The notes beneath the pieces were generated by a model that worked only from the letters and a program-made list of their open reading frames with translations, had not been told where the DNA came from and did no database searches. A stretch of DNA of 5,555 bases from Phycisphaerales bacterium (GTDB taxonomy: Bacteria; Planctomycetota; Phycisphaerae; Phycisphaerales; SM1A02): positions 1 through 5,555 of the forward strand of contig SKZB01000050.1 in the NCBI GenBank assembly GCA_007127615.1, given 5' to 3'. Below are positions 1 through 5,531 of this stretch, piece by piece. How positions within the stretch are numbered: the stretch's first letter is position 1; each line of letters starts with the position of its first letter. Made by a program: the position numbers and the translations under genes.

Positions 1-2
1 TG

Positions 3-347
3 CGCGTGCCGATGGATGTCTGGTACGGCCAGTACTGGGGCCGCATCCAGGGCAACAACAAGGAACGCCGGCACAACCACCACAACCAGATTCCCGAGGT
101 GTATCTCGAGCGCGTGATCAAATGCGCTTCCAATCCCGACAGCCTCGTCCTCGATCCGTTTTGCGGTTCGGGAACAACCAGCACCGTCGCCCGCGCCCTC
201 GGCCGCCGCTCGATCACGACCGAGTTCTCCAGGGTCAACGCAAAGAGCGCGTGGGAGCGCATCACGAAGATCGGCATGATCCCGCGCAAGGACAACGGCC
301 CGCAGTCGACGGCGATTTTCAAGAAGCGGAGGGCCATTGAGGTGTGA
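3..347 (+). CDS. DNA methyltransferase, beta-type (N4-cytosine/N6-adenine), C-terminal fragment
   Basis: This is the C-terminal part of an S-adenosylmethionine-dependent DNA methyltransferase that modifies adenine N6 or cytosine N4. The frame is open to the left edge (an Arg codon at 3-5 precedes the GTG at 6), so the gene starts upstream. Counting the GTG codon as residue 1, HNHHNQIPEVYLERVI (about 23-38) matches the motif X helix. LVLDPFCGSGTT (47-58) is the AdoMet-binding motif I. TTEF (72-75) gives the motif II acidic residue after the second strand. Motif X and motif I at the C-terminus, with no DPPY motif in the fragment, fit the beta order, in which the catalytic motif and target-recognition region come first. 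The stop is TGA at 345-347. The last 25 residues are basic and carry no motif I recognise. Whether it belongs to a restriction-modification pair or is an orphan cannot be seen here. The family is sure; the modified base is not. Confidence 0.9.
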   Translation, partial: RVPMDVWYGQYWGRIQGNNKERRHNHHNQIPEVYLERVIKCASNPDSLVLDPFCGSGTTSTVARALGRRSITTEFSRVNAKSAWERITKIGMIPRKDNGPQSTAIFKKRRAIEV

Positions 348-365
348 GGACAGTACGATTCGCGT

Positions 366-944
366 ATGAGCGATTCGATCCAACTGCCAACCGATCTTGA
401 AACAGAGCGAGATGCGCTGGTCGCTGAGATTCTCGCTGCGTTTGAACATGTGTCGCGAGAAGGTGGCGTTTCCTGGACGGAGGCCATGGTCATCGATGAT
501 GAAGGCAGCAGTGCCGAGCGGCGCGCGGCTCGGCGACAGGATACCGATCAGAACTGGATCGAACTCCTGGATGACGAGCAATGGCACCCGCTCGGTGGTG
601 TCGGCGGATTCTCATTTCTCGATGCGGCCGGCTTCCACTATTACCTTCCCGCCGCCATGATTCATACGATCCATCACGGGGCCCGAACTGGCCTTGATGC
701 GGGCGTCCTCACGCTCAACAAGGCAACGAAACCCGATGGTTTTTCTCAGCGTGAGTGGCACTTGGAGAAGTGGTCGCGGCTCGACGATCGACAGCGGCGC
801 TGCGTTGCGAGATTCTTGCGCTACCTGATCGCTTCCGAGGAGGCCCTCGTCGATGACTACGTCGCATCAGATTGGCGAACGGCGTACGAGCGATACTGGA
901 ACACGGTCGATGAGCTGAATGGAATGCCAGAGAAGTCAGAGTGA
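366..944 (+). CDS. DUF6714-like protein of unknown function
   Basis: This encodes a 192-residue soluble protein starting at ATG 366, 18 nt after the methyltransferase stop. The only purine-rich tract (GAGGA, 346-350) lies about 15 nt from the start, too far for a normal ribosome-binding site. There is no signal peptide or membrane segment. The core at about 65-100 reads WIELLDDEQWHPLG, then FSFLDAAGFHYYLPAAMI. The pattern W..L, then FL...F.YYLPA.M, followed by an Asp/Gln/Arg-rich helix (LDDRQRRCVARFLRYL, 139-154), is what I associate with DUF6714, whose biochemical role is unknown. The assignment is by recall of the motif, without a search. Residues 48-62 are charged and probably a loop. Same-strand spacing suggests co-transcription with the methyltransferase, but the weak translation signal and differing gene types do not prove it. 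Confidence 0.8.
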   Translation: MSDSIQLPTDLETERDALVAEILAAFEHVSREGGVSWTEAMVIDDEGSSAERRAARRQDTDQNWIELLDDEQWHPLGGVGGFSFLDAAGFHYYLPAAMIHTIHHGARTGLDAGVLTLNKATKPDGFSQREWHLEKWSRLDDRQRRCVARFLRYLIASEEALVDDYVASDWRTAYERYWNTVDELNGMPEKSE

Positions 945-1012
945 GATGGCCCACGATGTGTCGCCGCATCCGTCCAGTCGATGCGTCATCGTGCTCGACG
1001 GGTGTGCATCAC

Positions 1013-1297
1013 ATGAATGACGACATCATCTTCAACGTCTTCATGCTCCTCGCTTACTTCGGATGCCCACTTCTCTACATTCCGTTGCAGATTGTGACAT
1101 CGGTTTACTGCCGAGGGGTGACGAGGCGTTATAGCCTCGCGCCCATTCCGTTCGCAGCATTCGTTTTCGCAATCACCGCCATCGGCTTCATGCGGGAAGA
1201 CAATCTCTGGCCGCTCTGCATGATTTTTCTCAGCCCGGTGGCGATCGCCTATCTGTGCGGGTGCCTCCTTGCCGAATACCTCAGCCGCCGTGATTGA
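1013..1297 (+). CDS. small membrane protein, three predicted helices, unknown function
   Basis: This is a 94-residue hydrophobic protein. Likely transmembrane segments are about 7-31 (FNVFMLLAYFGCPLLYIPLQ), 42-60 (LAPIPFAAFVFAITAIGF) and 65-87 (LWPLCMIFLSPVAIAYLCG). Short basic loops separate them (RGVTRR at 34-39), and the protein ends in a charged tail (SRRD). The frame is open back to GTG 941, which overlaps the preceding TGA in a GTGA arrangement and would add 24 residues. I prefer ATG 1013 because the extension is rich in Arg, Cys and Pro and looks like non-coding translation, whereas MNDDIIF is a natural start to a first helix. No good Shine-Dalgarno precedes either start. I do not recognise a family. 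The alternating hydrophobic and charged pattern supports a real gene, but short length keeps confidence moderate. Confidence 0.6.
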   Translation: MNDDIIFNVFMLLAYFGCPLLYIPLQIVTSVYCRGVTRRYSLAPIPFAAFVFAITAIGFMREDNLWPLCMIFLSPVAIAYLCGCLLAEYLSRRD

Positions 1298-1393
1298 CCG
1301 CCGATCGCATTGAATCAGGGGCAGAGGATGTATGGATTGCGGCATGAGTCAGAGTCATGGCCGTTCTGAGCACCGTAGCGCTATCCTTGATGC

Positions 1394-1993
1394 ATGGAAA
1401 CTGAGCCGTTCAACTTCGTGATTGGCCGCGGGACGTGGGATGCGCAGATCCGCTATTTTACACATGAGATTGACCATCATTACTGGGCTGACTTCTCACC
1501 TGCTTGCGCGCGTGAATTGGATGCCCTGGAGAACAAGATCAATCGCCGACTCCCTGCAGACCTGCGACTGTTTCTCACATCGTTCGGGTCGGGTGGTTTT
1601 CCCGCCAGACATGGCGGGCAGATCCACTCTCCTGAGGAGATGTGCGAGGGATGCATCGGATCAATTCTCATGGCATGTGGACGGGCGAAGAACGTGACCA
1701 ACGAGCAGTTGAAGCGCTTCTACATCCTCCGGGGTGAGCAGAACCCCGATCCGTCAAACTACACCACCGAGAGACTGAACCAACACGGCGTTTCCGCATT
1801 CGATCTGCTTCAAATCGGCTCGGATGGGTGCTGCGGCTATCACCAGGTCTATGTCGGCGCTGAGCCGCGTCCCTTTGGCTACGGCCTGCTGCACGAAACT
1901 GAAATGTACGATGTTCTTCCCTCCTTCAGTGCCGGGCTCTGCAAAATCCTCAATGACCATTGGAAGGCGGGTTCTGGCCGGCTCGAGGATTGA
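1394..1993 (+). CDS. SUKH (SMI1/KNR4) family protein
   Basis: This encodes a 199-residue soluble protein starting at ATG 1394, with no clear Shine-Dalgarno. Residues about 41-69 (ELDALENKINRRLPADLRLF, then LTSFGSGGF) are the typical N-terminal SMI1/KNR4 signature: a helix, then LP.dlr.fl...G.GGf. The C-terminal half carries the second conserved block, LLQIGSDGCCGYHQVYV (138-154), ending in a helix near FSAGLCKIL (178-186). SUKH domains are often immunity proteins of contact-dependent or polymorphic toxins. They also occur as stand-alone proteins of unknown role, and no toxin gene is visible here. An unusual point is four cysteines in two pairs, C84/C87 (CEGC) and C146/C147, with H150 close by, which could bind metal. 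The next gene-free stretch starts directly after its TGA. Family assignment is good; the immunity role is inferred. Confidence 0.8.
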   Translation: METEPFNFVIGRGTWDAQIRYFTHEIDHHYWADFSPACARELDALENKINRRLPADLRLFLTSFGSGGFPARHGGQIHSPEEMCEGCIGSILMACGRAKNVTNEQLKRFYILRGEQNPDPSNYTTERLNQHGVSAFDLLQIGSDGCCGYHQVYVGAEPRPFGYGLLHETEMYDVLPSFSAGLCKILNDHWKAGSGRLED

Positions 1994-2046
1994 ATTAAAG
2001 GCGCTTCAGGAATCTGCGCAAGTGACCGGCACGGATGGGACAGCAA

Positions 2047-2110
2047 AGGCACGGAGGCACGGAGGCACGAAGGCAATGAGCGACGAAGCGACGGAGGGAC
2101 GGAGAGACGA
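2047..2110. repeat. 8-nt degenerate tandem repeat, 8 units (AGGCACGG type)
   Basis: Eight consecutive 8-nt units run without a phase break: AGGCACGG, AGGCACGG, AGGCACGA, AGGCAATG, AGCGACGA, AGCGACGG, AGGGACGG, AGAGACGA. Positions 1, 2 and 5 of the unit (A, G, A) never change. The left units are near-identical and decay rightwards, and a G-rich tract follows (GGAGGGAGGGGG at 2117-2128). Because 8 is not a multiple of 3, a reading frame through perfect units would cycle every 24 nt. On the minus strand this gives Leu-Arg-Ala-Ser-Val-Pro-type peptides, which explains the long spurious open frame there. Confidence 0.9.
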
Positions 2111-2133
2111 GATTTCGGAGGGAGGGGGTGCCC

Positions 2134-2160
2134 CGGCCAGCGACTGAAAGGAGTCGGCCG
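2134..2160. repeat. imperfect hairpin just after the repeat array
   Basis: CGGC (2134-2137) pairs with GCCG (2157-2160), and CGACT (2141-2145) pairs with AGTCG (2152-2156). A 3-nt bulge (CAG) lies on the left arm and the loop is GAAAGG. That gives nine pairs in 27 nt. No T-run follows on the plus strand, so it is not a standard intrinsic terminator for the SUKH gene. Its role is unknown. Confidence 0.5.
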
Positions 2161-2195
2161 TTCGAGACGCAACCAAGGCGCGATGCAACCCAATC

Positions 2196-2210
2196 CGGTG
2201 CCGGGCGCCG
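2196..2210. repeat. short GC hairpin
   Basis: CGGTGC (2196-2201) can pair with GCGCCG (2205-2210) as RNA through one G-U wobble, with a 3-nt CGG loop. It sits between the two repeat blocks. It is short enough to be chance in GC-rich DNA and is listed because it belongs to a run of similar structures. Confidence 0.3.
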
Positions 2211-2232
2211 TGATCGGGAGGCGATTGTCGAC

Positions 2233-2264
2233 AGGCACGGAGGCACGACGGCACGCGGGCGTGA
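2233..2264. repeat. second block of the 8-nt repeat, about 3-4 units
   Basis: AGGCACGG (2233-2240) and AGGCACGA (2241-2248) are exact copies of units in the main array. CGGCACGC and GGGCGTGA follow as decayed units in the same 8-nt phase. The block lies about 120 nt from the main array in the same orientation. The two blocks may be remnants of one longer array or independent insertions. Confidence 0.75.
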
Positions 2265-2292
2265 ATCCCCCGAAGGGGCGCCGGAGTGTCGC

Positions 2293-2339
2293 CACGGGTG
2301 AAGTATCGGGCGGCGCCGCCGACCGATGCGCAACCCGTG
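2293..2339. repeat. 47-nt long imperfect hairpin (inverted repeat)
   Basis: The outer stem CACGGGT (2293-2299) pairs perfectly with ACCCGTG (2333-2339). A symmetric 5 x 5 internal loop follows (2300-2304 and 2328-2332). Then ATCGG (2305-2309) pairs with CCGAT (2323-2327). A single G-A mismatch follows (2310/2322), and CGGC (2311-2314) pairs with GCCG (2318-2321) around a GCC loop. All 16 pairs are Watson-Crick. The layered symmetry is more than expected from composition alone, although I could not compute a folding energy. It could be a structured RNA, a palindromic repeat element or a protein-binding site. The strand of any transcript is unknown. Confidence 0.55.
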
Positions 2340-2394
2340 AAAGTCCGAACGGCCATGGCCCTGGGCCCCCGCACGCGGCGGATCCTGGACTTTC
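2339..2394. repeat. 8-bp stem flanking a palindrome-rich 40-nt interior
   Basis: GAAAGTCC (2339-2346) and GGACTTTC (2387-2394) are exact inverted copies. They begin where the 2293-2339 hairpin ends, sharing G2339, so the two helices could stack. The interior holds the palindromes GGCCATGGCC (2351-2360) and GGGCCC (2363-2368), plus CCG-CACG-CGG (2370-2372 with 2377-2378 and neighbours). This may form a branched structure; its role is unknown. Confidence 0.4.
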
Positions 2395-2552
2395 GGGGGA
2401 AGCCGGGGGAGACTTGTTTTCAGGATTGGGAAGCTGGCGGTGAAGCCCCCCGGGGGAGGTGGCCGTCACTCGTGACCCACACGATTTCCTGAAGACCCGA
2501 ATAAAATTGAGCCGTGTGAATCCGGACTCCTTGGTTTTGCTTCTTTCTGACT

Positions 2553-2556
2553 GGAG
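2553..2556 (+). promoter_or_regulatory. ribosome-binding site of the YdeI-like gene
   Basis: GGAG lies 7 nt before ATG 2564. It is the best-placed Shine-Dalgarno sequence in the window. It favours this start over GTG 2459, which would add 35 residues unrelated to the family. Confidence 0.6.
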
Positions 2557-2563
2557 CACCGAT

Positions 2564-3208
2564 ATGGGCACCAAAGACCCACGTGTGGATGCGTACATTG
2601 ACAAGGCCGCTGACTTCGCCAAGCCGATTCTGACGAAGCTGCGCACGCTCGTGCATCGGGGTTGTCCCGAGGTCGAAGAGACGATCAAGTGGGGCATGCC
2701 TTCGTTCGAGTACAAGGGGCCGTTTGTGGGCATGGCGGCGTTCAAACAGCACTGCGCCTTCGGCTTCTGGAAAAGCGCACTGATCTTCGAGGATAGATCA
2801 AAGTTTTCCGAAGCGGAACTGCGTTTGGCGTGGGGAGCCGAGGGCAAGGGAAGCGATCGCGCCCACATCATGAGCATCGACGAGTTGCCGACGGATGCCA
2901 AGATTCTCGCCCTCATCAAGAAGGCGAAGGAGCTCAACGATGACGGCGTGAAGATTCCGAAAGAGAAAACCACGAAGAAGCCGATCCCGCTGCCGACGGA
3001 TTTCGAGAACGCGTTGAAAAAGACGAAGGGCGCGAAGGCGAACTTCGAAAAGTTTTCTCCATCACACCAGCGCGAATACATCGCGTGGATCACCGGAGCG
3101 AAACGCGAGGAGACGCGCCGGAAGCGCATCGCGACCGCAGCGGAATGGATTGCGGAAGGCAAATCGCGCAACTGGAAGTACCAGACGTCATCAAAACGCG
3201 ACATGTGA
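2564..3208 (+). CDS. DUF1801 + YdeI/OmpD-associated domain protein
   Basis: This encodes a 214-residue cytoplasmic protein with two domains. Residues about 18-123 are a DUF1801 domain: an N-terminal helix, then EVEETIKWGMPSFEYKG (36-52), MAAFKQHCAFGFWK (57-70) and the ALIKKAKELN helix (116-125). A Lys-rich linker (KIPKEKTTKKP, 130-140) leads to a YdeI/OmpD-associated, 'bacteriocin-protection' type domain at about 146-205. It carries FEKFSPSHQREYIAWITGAK and RRKRIATAAEWIAEGK. Members with this architecture are common in soil and environmental bacteria. The name comes from E. coli YdeI and Salmonella OmdA, and the molecular function is not established. The protein is rich in Lys and Arg, so nucleic-acid contact is possible but inferred. 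ATG 2564 is chosen because of GGAG at 2553-2556 and because DUF1801 proteins begin near 'D.RVDAYI'. It is convergent with recG, with 29 nt between the stops. Confidence 0.9.
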   Translation: MGTKDPRVDAYIDKAADFAKPILTKLRTLVHRGCPEVEETIKWGMPSFEYKGPFVGMAAFKQHCAFGFWKSALIFEDRSKFSEAELRLAWGAEGKGSDRAHIMSIDELPTDAKILALIKKAKELNDDGVKIPKEKTTKKPIPLPTDFENALKKTKGAKANFEKFSPSHQREYIAWITGAKREETRRKRIATAAEWIAEGKSRNWKYQTSSKRDM

Positions 3209-3237
3209 CTTTCAGCGCGACCGCGGCAATCAGGACC

Positions 3238-5358
3238 TCACGCGACATCGCCGAGGCCGAGCGTCCGGCCGTACGCTTTGAGCAGCCGTTTCTTGAGCAG
3301 GGCATCGCGTTCGCCCGCCAGCCGAGGGTTCTCCCTCACCCATCGTTCGGCATCGCGGCGCGCCATGCGCAGCAGTTCCAGATCGCGCGGCAGATCCACC
3401 ACGCGGAAGGGCGCGATCCCCGCCTGGCGCGAACCGAAGAGTTCACCCGGACCGCGAATCTCGAGGTCCTTTTCGGCAATGGCGAAACCGTCCGTCGTGC
3501 TGAAGAGTGCGTTGATCCGCGCGATGCCGTCCTCGGTGGTCGGATCGGCGATCAGAACGCACAGACTTTTCTTCGTGCCCCGCCCCACCCGGCCGCGCAA
3601 CTGGTGAAGCTGCGCCAGTCCGAAACGTTCAGCGTGCTCAATGATCATCATGGTGGCGTTCGGCACATCGACGCCGACTTCGATGACGGTCGTGGCGATC
3701 AGCGCATCGATCTCGCCCGCGCGGAAGCGCTCCATGATCGCTTCCCGATCATCGCGCTTGATGCGCCCGTGCAGAATCGCCAGTCGGGCGCCAGTGAGCG
3801 GTCCCTGCGCGAGGTGGTGATAGTGCGATTCGACATCCTTCAGCCCGCTGGCGGATTCCTCGATGACGGGCACGACGATGTAGGCCTGCTCGCCCTGCGC
3901 AATCCGCTGCGCCACGTAGCGGTAGACATCCGGCGCCGTTTCGGGCGTCACGTGCCGGGTCACGATCGGCTGCCGGCCGGGCGGCATGCCGCGAATGCTT
4001 GACGTATCGAGATCGCCGAACACGGTCAATGAAAGCGTTCGCGGAATGGGGGTCGCGGTCATGACGAGGATGTGCGGCGCAGAGTTCTGCTCGGCCGACT
4101 TAACGCGGATGGTCGCGCGCTGGTGCACGCCGAAGCGGTGCTGCTCATCGATGACCGCGACGCCGAGTGAGCGGAAAGTGACGTGTTCGGTGAGCAGGGC
4201 GTGCGTGCCGATGAGGAGGTCGATGCGGCCTTCGGCAAGATCGTCGAGCAGTTCCCTGCGGGCCGCGCCCTTGGTCGCAGCGGTGAGCAGCGCGATGCGG
4301 ACGCGCGATCCCTCGAGCATCTGCGTGATCGAGGAGAAGTGCTGCTCCGCCAGCAGCGCGGTCGGCGCCATCAATGCGGCCTGGTGGTTCGATGCAACCG
4401 CCATCAGCATCGCGTAGAGCGCGACCACGGTCTTGCCCGCCCCGACATCGCCCTGCACCAGCCGGTTCATCGGTTCGGTCCGGATCAGGTCGTGCACCAG
4501 ATCATCGATGACCGCATCCTGCGCTGTGGTCAATCGGAACGGAAACCGCGCGCGGATATGCTCATCGATGGCTTCATCGTGCTTCAACGCCGGGGCGCGC
4601 AGGGTTTCGCGCCGGTGCTGACGCTTGAGCATCACGCCGAGCTGGAGCAGGAAGAGCTCATCAAACGCCAGCCGTCTTCGCCCGGCGTGAATGTCATCCT
4701 CATCCTCCGGCCGGTGCACCATGCGGTACGCTTCGCGCAGTTCCGGCAGCGCGGCCTGCCCGCGGTACGCTTCGTGCAGGTGATCTTCGAGTTTCTCGAG
4801 CGCCGGTTCGAGAACCGCCTCCACGGCCTGTTCGATCACGCGGGAAGAGAGTTCCTCGCTGGCGGGATAGATCGGCCGATACCGCTCCTCACGGCCGTCG
4901 CCCGTTGATTCTTCGCCGATGAGTTCCCATTTCGGGTTGGTCATCTGCAGGTAATCCCCCCACCGTTTGGTCTTTCCCCACGCCCGGATGTTCGCGCCGG
5001 GATGGAGTTTGTCGCGCATCCACGGCGCGTTGAACCAGGTGAGCAGCATCGTGCCGGTGCCGTCGTGGAGCGTCGCTTCGAACCGGCCCCGGCGCCCCGC
5101 GCCGCGCCGGCGGGTGTTCAACACCTCGCCCTGCACCGCGAGATTCTTCTCAGAACCGTGTTCGGGGTCGACGATCCGGTTCACGACGTCGATGGACTGC
5201 TCCGGCAGTTCGTGCTCGTACCGCAGCGGAAGATGCAGCAGGAGATCCGCCACGCAGCGGATGCCGAGCTGGCGGAAGGCGCCAGCGCGCTTCTCCCCGA
5301 CGCCGTGAACGTCGGCGATATTCGTCGTCAGGGTGATGGCCGGGGCATGGGACGGCAT
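3238..5358 (-). CDS. recG: ATP-dependent DNA helicase RecG
   Basis: RecG is a monomeric 3'-5' superfamily 2 helicase that remodels stalled replication forks and branched recombination intermediates (Holliday junctions, R- and D-loops). The 706-residue product is near the usual length of about 690, so it is complete. Residues about 10-150 hold the wedge with its OB fold (VQGEVLNTRR; DGTGTMLLTWFN; GKTKRWGDYLQMTNP). Helicase motifs follow in order: Q-type FRLTTAQ (274-280), Walker A GDVGAGKT (303-310), Ia MAPTALLAEQH (330-340), Walker B DEQH (404-407), TATPIPRT (434-441), LHGRIK (529-534), ATTVIEVGVDVPNA (555-568) and QLRGRVGRG (586-594). The RecG-specific translocation segment EKDLEIRGPGELFGSRQAG is at 629-647. 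Alanine replaces the commoner serine in Walker A, a mild change. ATG 5358 lacks a well-placed Shine-Dalgarno. The product begins eight residues before the conserved start, so the call is sensible. No downstream gene is coupled to it. Confidence 0.98.
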   Translation of the reverse strand: MPSHAPAITLTTNIADVHGVGEKRAGAFRQLGIRCVADLLLHLPLRYEHELPEQSIDVVNRIVDPEHGSEKNLAVQGEVLNTRRRGAGRRGRFEATLHDGTGTMLLTWFNAPWMRDKLHPGANIRAWGKTKRWGDYLQMTNPKWELIGEESTGDGREERYRPIYPASEELSSRVIEQAVEAVLEPALEKLEDHLHEAYRGQAALPELREAYRMVHRPEDEDDIHAGRRRLAFDELFLLQLGVMLKRQHRRETLRAPALKHDEAIDEHIRARFPFRLTTAQDAVIDDLVHDLIRTEPMNRLVQGDVGAGKTVVALYAMLMAVASNHQAALMAPTALLAEQHFSSITQMLEGSRVRIALLTAATKGAARRELLDDLAEGRIDLLIGTHALLTEHVTFRSLGVAVIDEQHRFGVHQRATIRVKSAEQNSAPHILVMTATPIPRTLSLTVFGDLDTSSIRGMPPGRQPIVTRHVTPETAPDVYRYVAQRIAQGEQAYIVVPVIEESASGLKDVESHYHHLAQGPLTGARLAILHGRIKRDDREAIMERFRAGEIDALIATTVIEVGVDVPNATMMIIEHAERFGLAQLHQLRGRVGRGTKKSLCVLIADPTTEDGIARINALFSTTDGFAIAEKDLEIRGPGELFGSRQAGIAPFRVVDLPRDLELLRMARRDAERWVRENPRLAGERDALLKKRLLKAYGRTLGLGDVA

Positions 5359-5361
5359 CGC

Positions 5362-5398
5362 GTGCGCCCATGATACCCCTCGTGCCGCGGAGAAAAGC
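5362..5398 (-). promoter_or_regulatory. weak promoter candidate for recG
   Basis: On the minus strand TATCAT (5375-5370) matches five of six bases of a sigma-70 -10 box. A poor -35 match (TTTTCT, 5396-5391) lies about 15 nt upstream. Initiation would fall near 5363, leaving a leader of only a few bases before ATG 5358. This suits the lack of a usable Shine-Dalgarno there. One good hexamer is weak evidence. Confidence 0.25.
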
Positions 5399-5409
5399 GG
5401 CGATGCAGC

Positions 5410-5452
5410 CGCCGGAGAGCCGAACGGCCACCGACCGACCGATGCTCCGGCG
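5410..5452. repeat. 8-bp inverted repeat upstream of recG
   Basis: CGCCGGAG (5410-5417) and CTCCGGCG (5445-5452) are exact inverted copies separated by 27 nt. The interior contains three CCGA units in a row (5431-5442) and a small GCC-GAAC-GGC hairpin (5419-5428). It could be an operator or a leader structure for recG, or chance in GC-rich DNA. It lies upstream of the TATCAT candidate. Confidence 0.35.
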
Positions 5453-5531
5453 AATCACCGGGGCGGACTGGCGTTTTTTTTGAATTTCCCCTGCGCTCCG
5501 GCCGGCGGATTGCGAGGTTCCTGATAGAGGC

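Larger units (their letters stand above)
1994..2563. other. 570-nt gene-free stretch with short repeats and inverted repeats
   Basis: No convincing gene lies between the SUKH stop and the YdeI-like start. Open frames exist on both strands, but their products are Arg/Pro/Gly/Ser-rich and match no family I know. The stretch contains two blocks of an 8-nt degenerate tandem repeat (2047-2110 and 2233-2264). It also has hairpin-forming sequences at 2134-2160, 2196-2210 and 2293-2339, an 8-bp stem pairing 2339-2346 with 2387-2394, a GGCCATGGCC palindrome (2351-2360) and G/C homopolymer runs between 2395 and 2456. Such a density suggests a non-coding element or repeat-derived DNA rather than a broken gene. 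Confidence 0.75.

Noticed and set aside
2047..2264. CRISPR array
   Set aside because: The repeats are 8 nt long and directly tandem with no spacers, so the structure is a simple tandem repeat.
2183..2492. Two overlapping small open frames (86 and 68 codons) in the gene-free stretch
   Set aside because: The products are Gly/Pro/Arg-rich, lack ribosome-binding sites, and run through the palindromes and repeat block. I find the structured non-coding explanation better.
2459..2563. N-terminal extension of the YdeI-like protein from GTG 2459
   Set aside because: It adds 35 residues before the usual family start, overlaps the C6G5 run and ignores the well-spaced GGAG before ATG 2564.
1879..3204. 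441-codon open frame on the minus strand
   Set aside because: It runs antisense to the YdeI-like gene and through the 8-nt repeat, producing Ser/Arg/Pro-rich low-complexity sequence with LRASVP repeats. It fits no family and conflicts with a clear plus-strand gene.
3209..3237. Bidirectional terminator between the convergent YdeI-like gene and recG
   Set aside because: The 29-nt gap has neither a convincing stem nor a T-run on either strand.
3085..4002. 305-codon open frame on the plus strand
   Set aside because: It is antisense to recG, whose helicase motifs are unambiguous. Long antisense frames are expected in GC-rich genes, and this product has no domain.
4183..4908. 241-codon open frame on the plus strand
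   Set aside because: It is also antisense to recG. The His/Arg/Gln-rich product is the mirror of the recG coding bias.
5447..5481. Intrinsic terminator formed by CCGG-CGAATCA-CCGG and the oligo-T run
   Set aside because: The stem is at most six pairs and is separated from the T-run by about 10 nt. No plus-strand gene lies upstream to be terminated.
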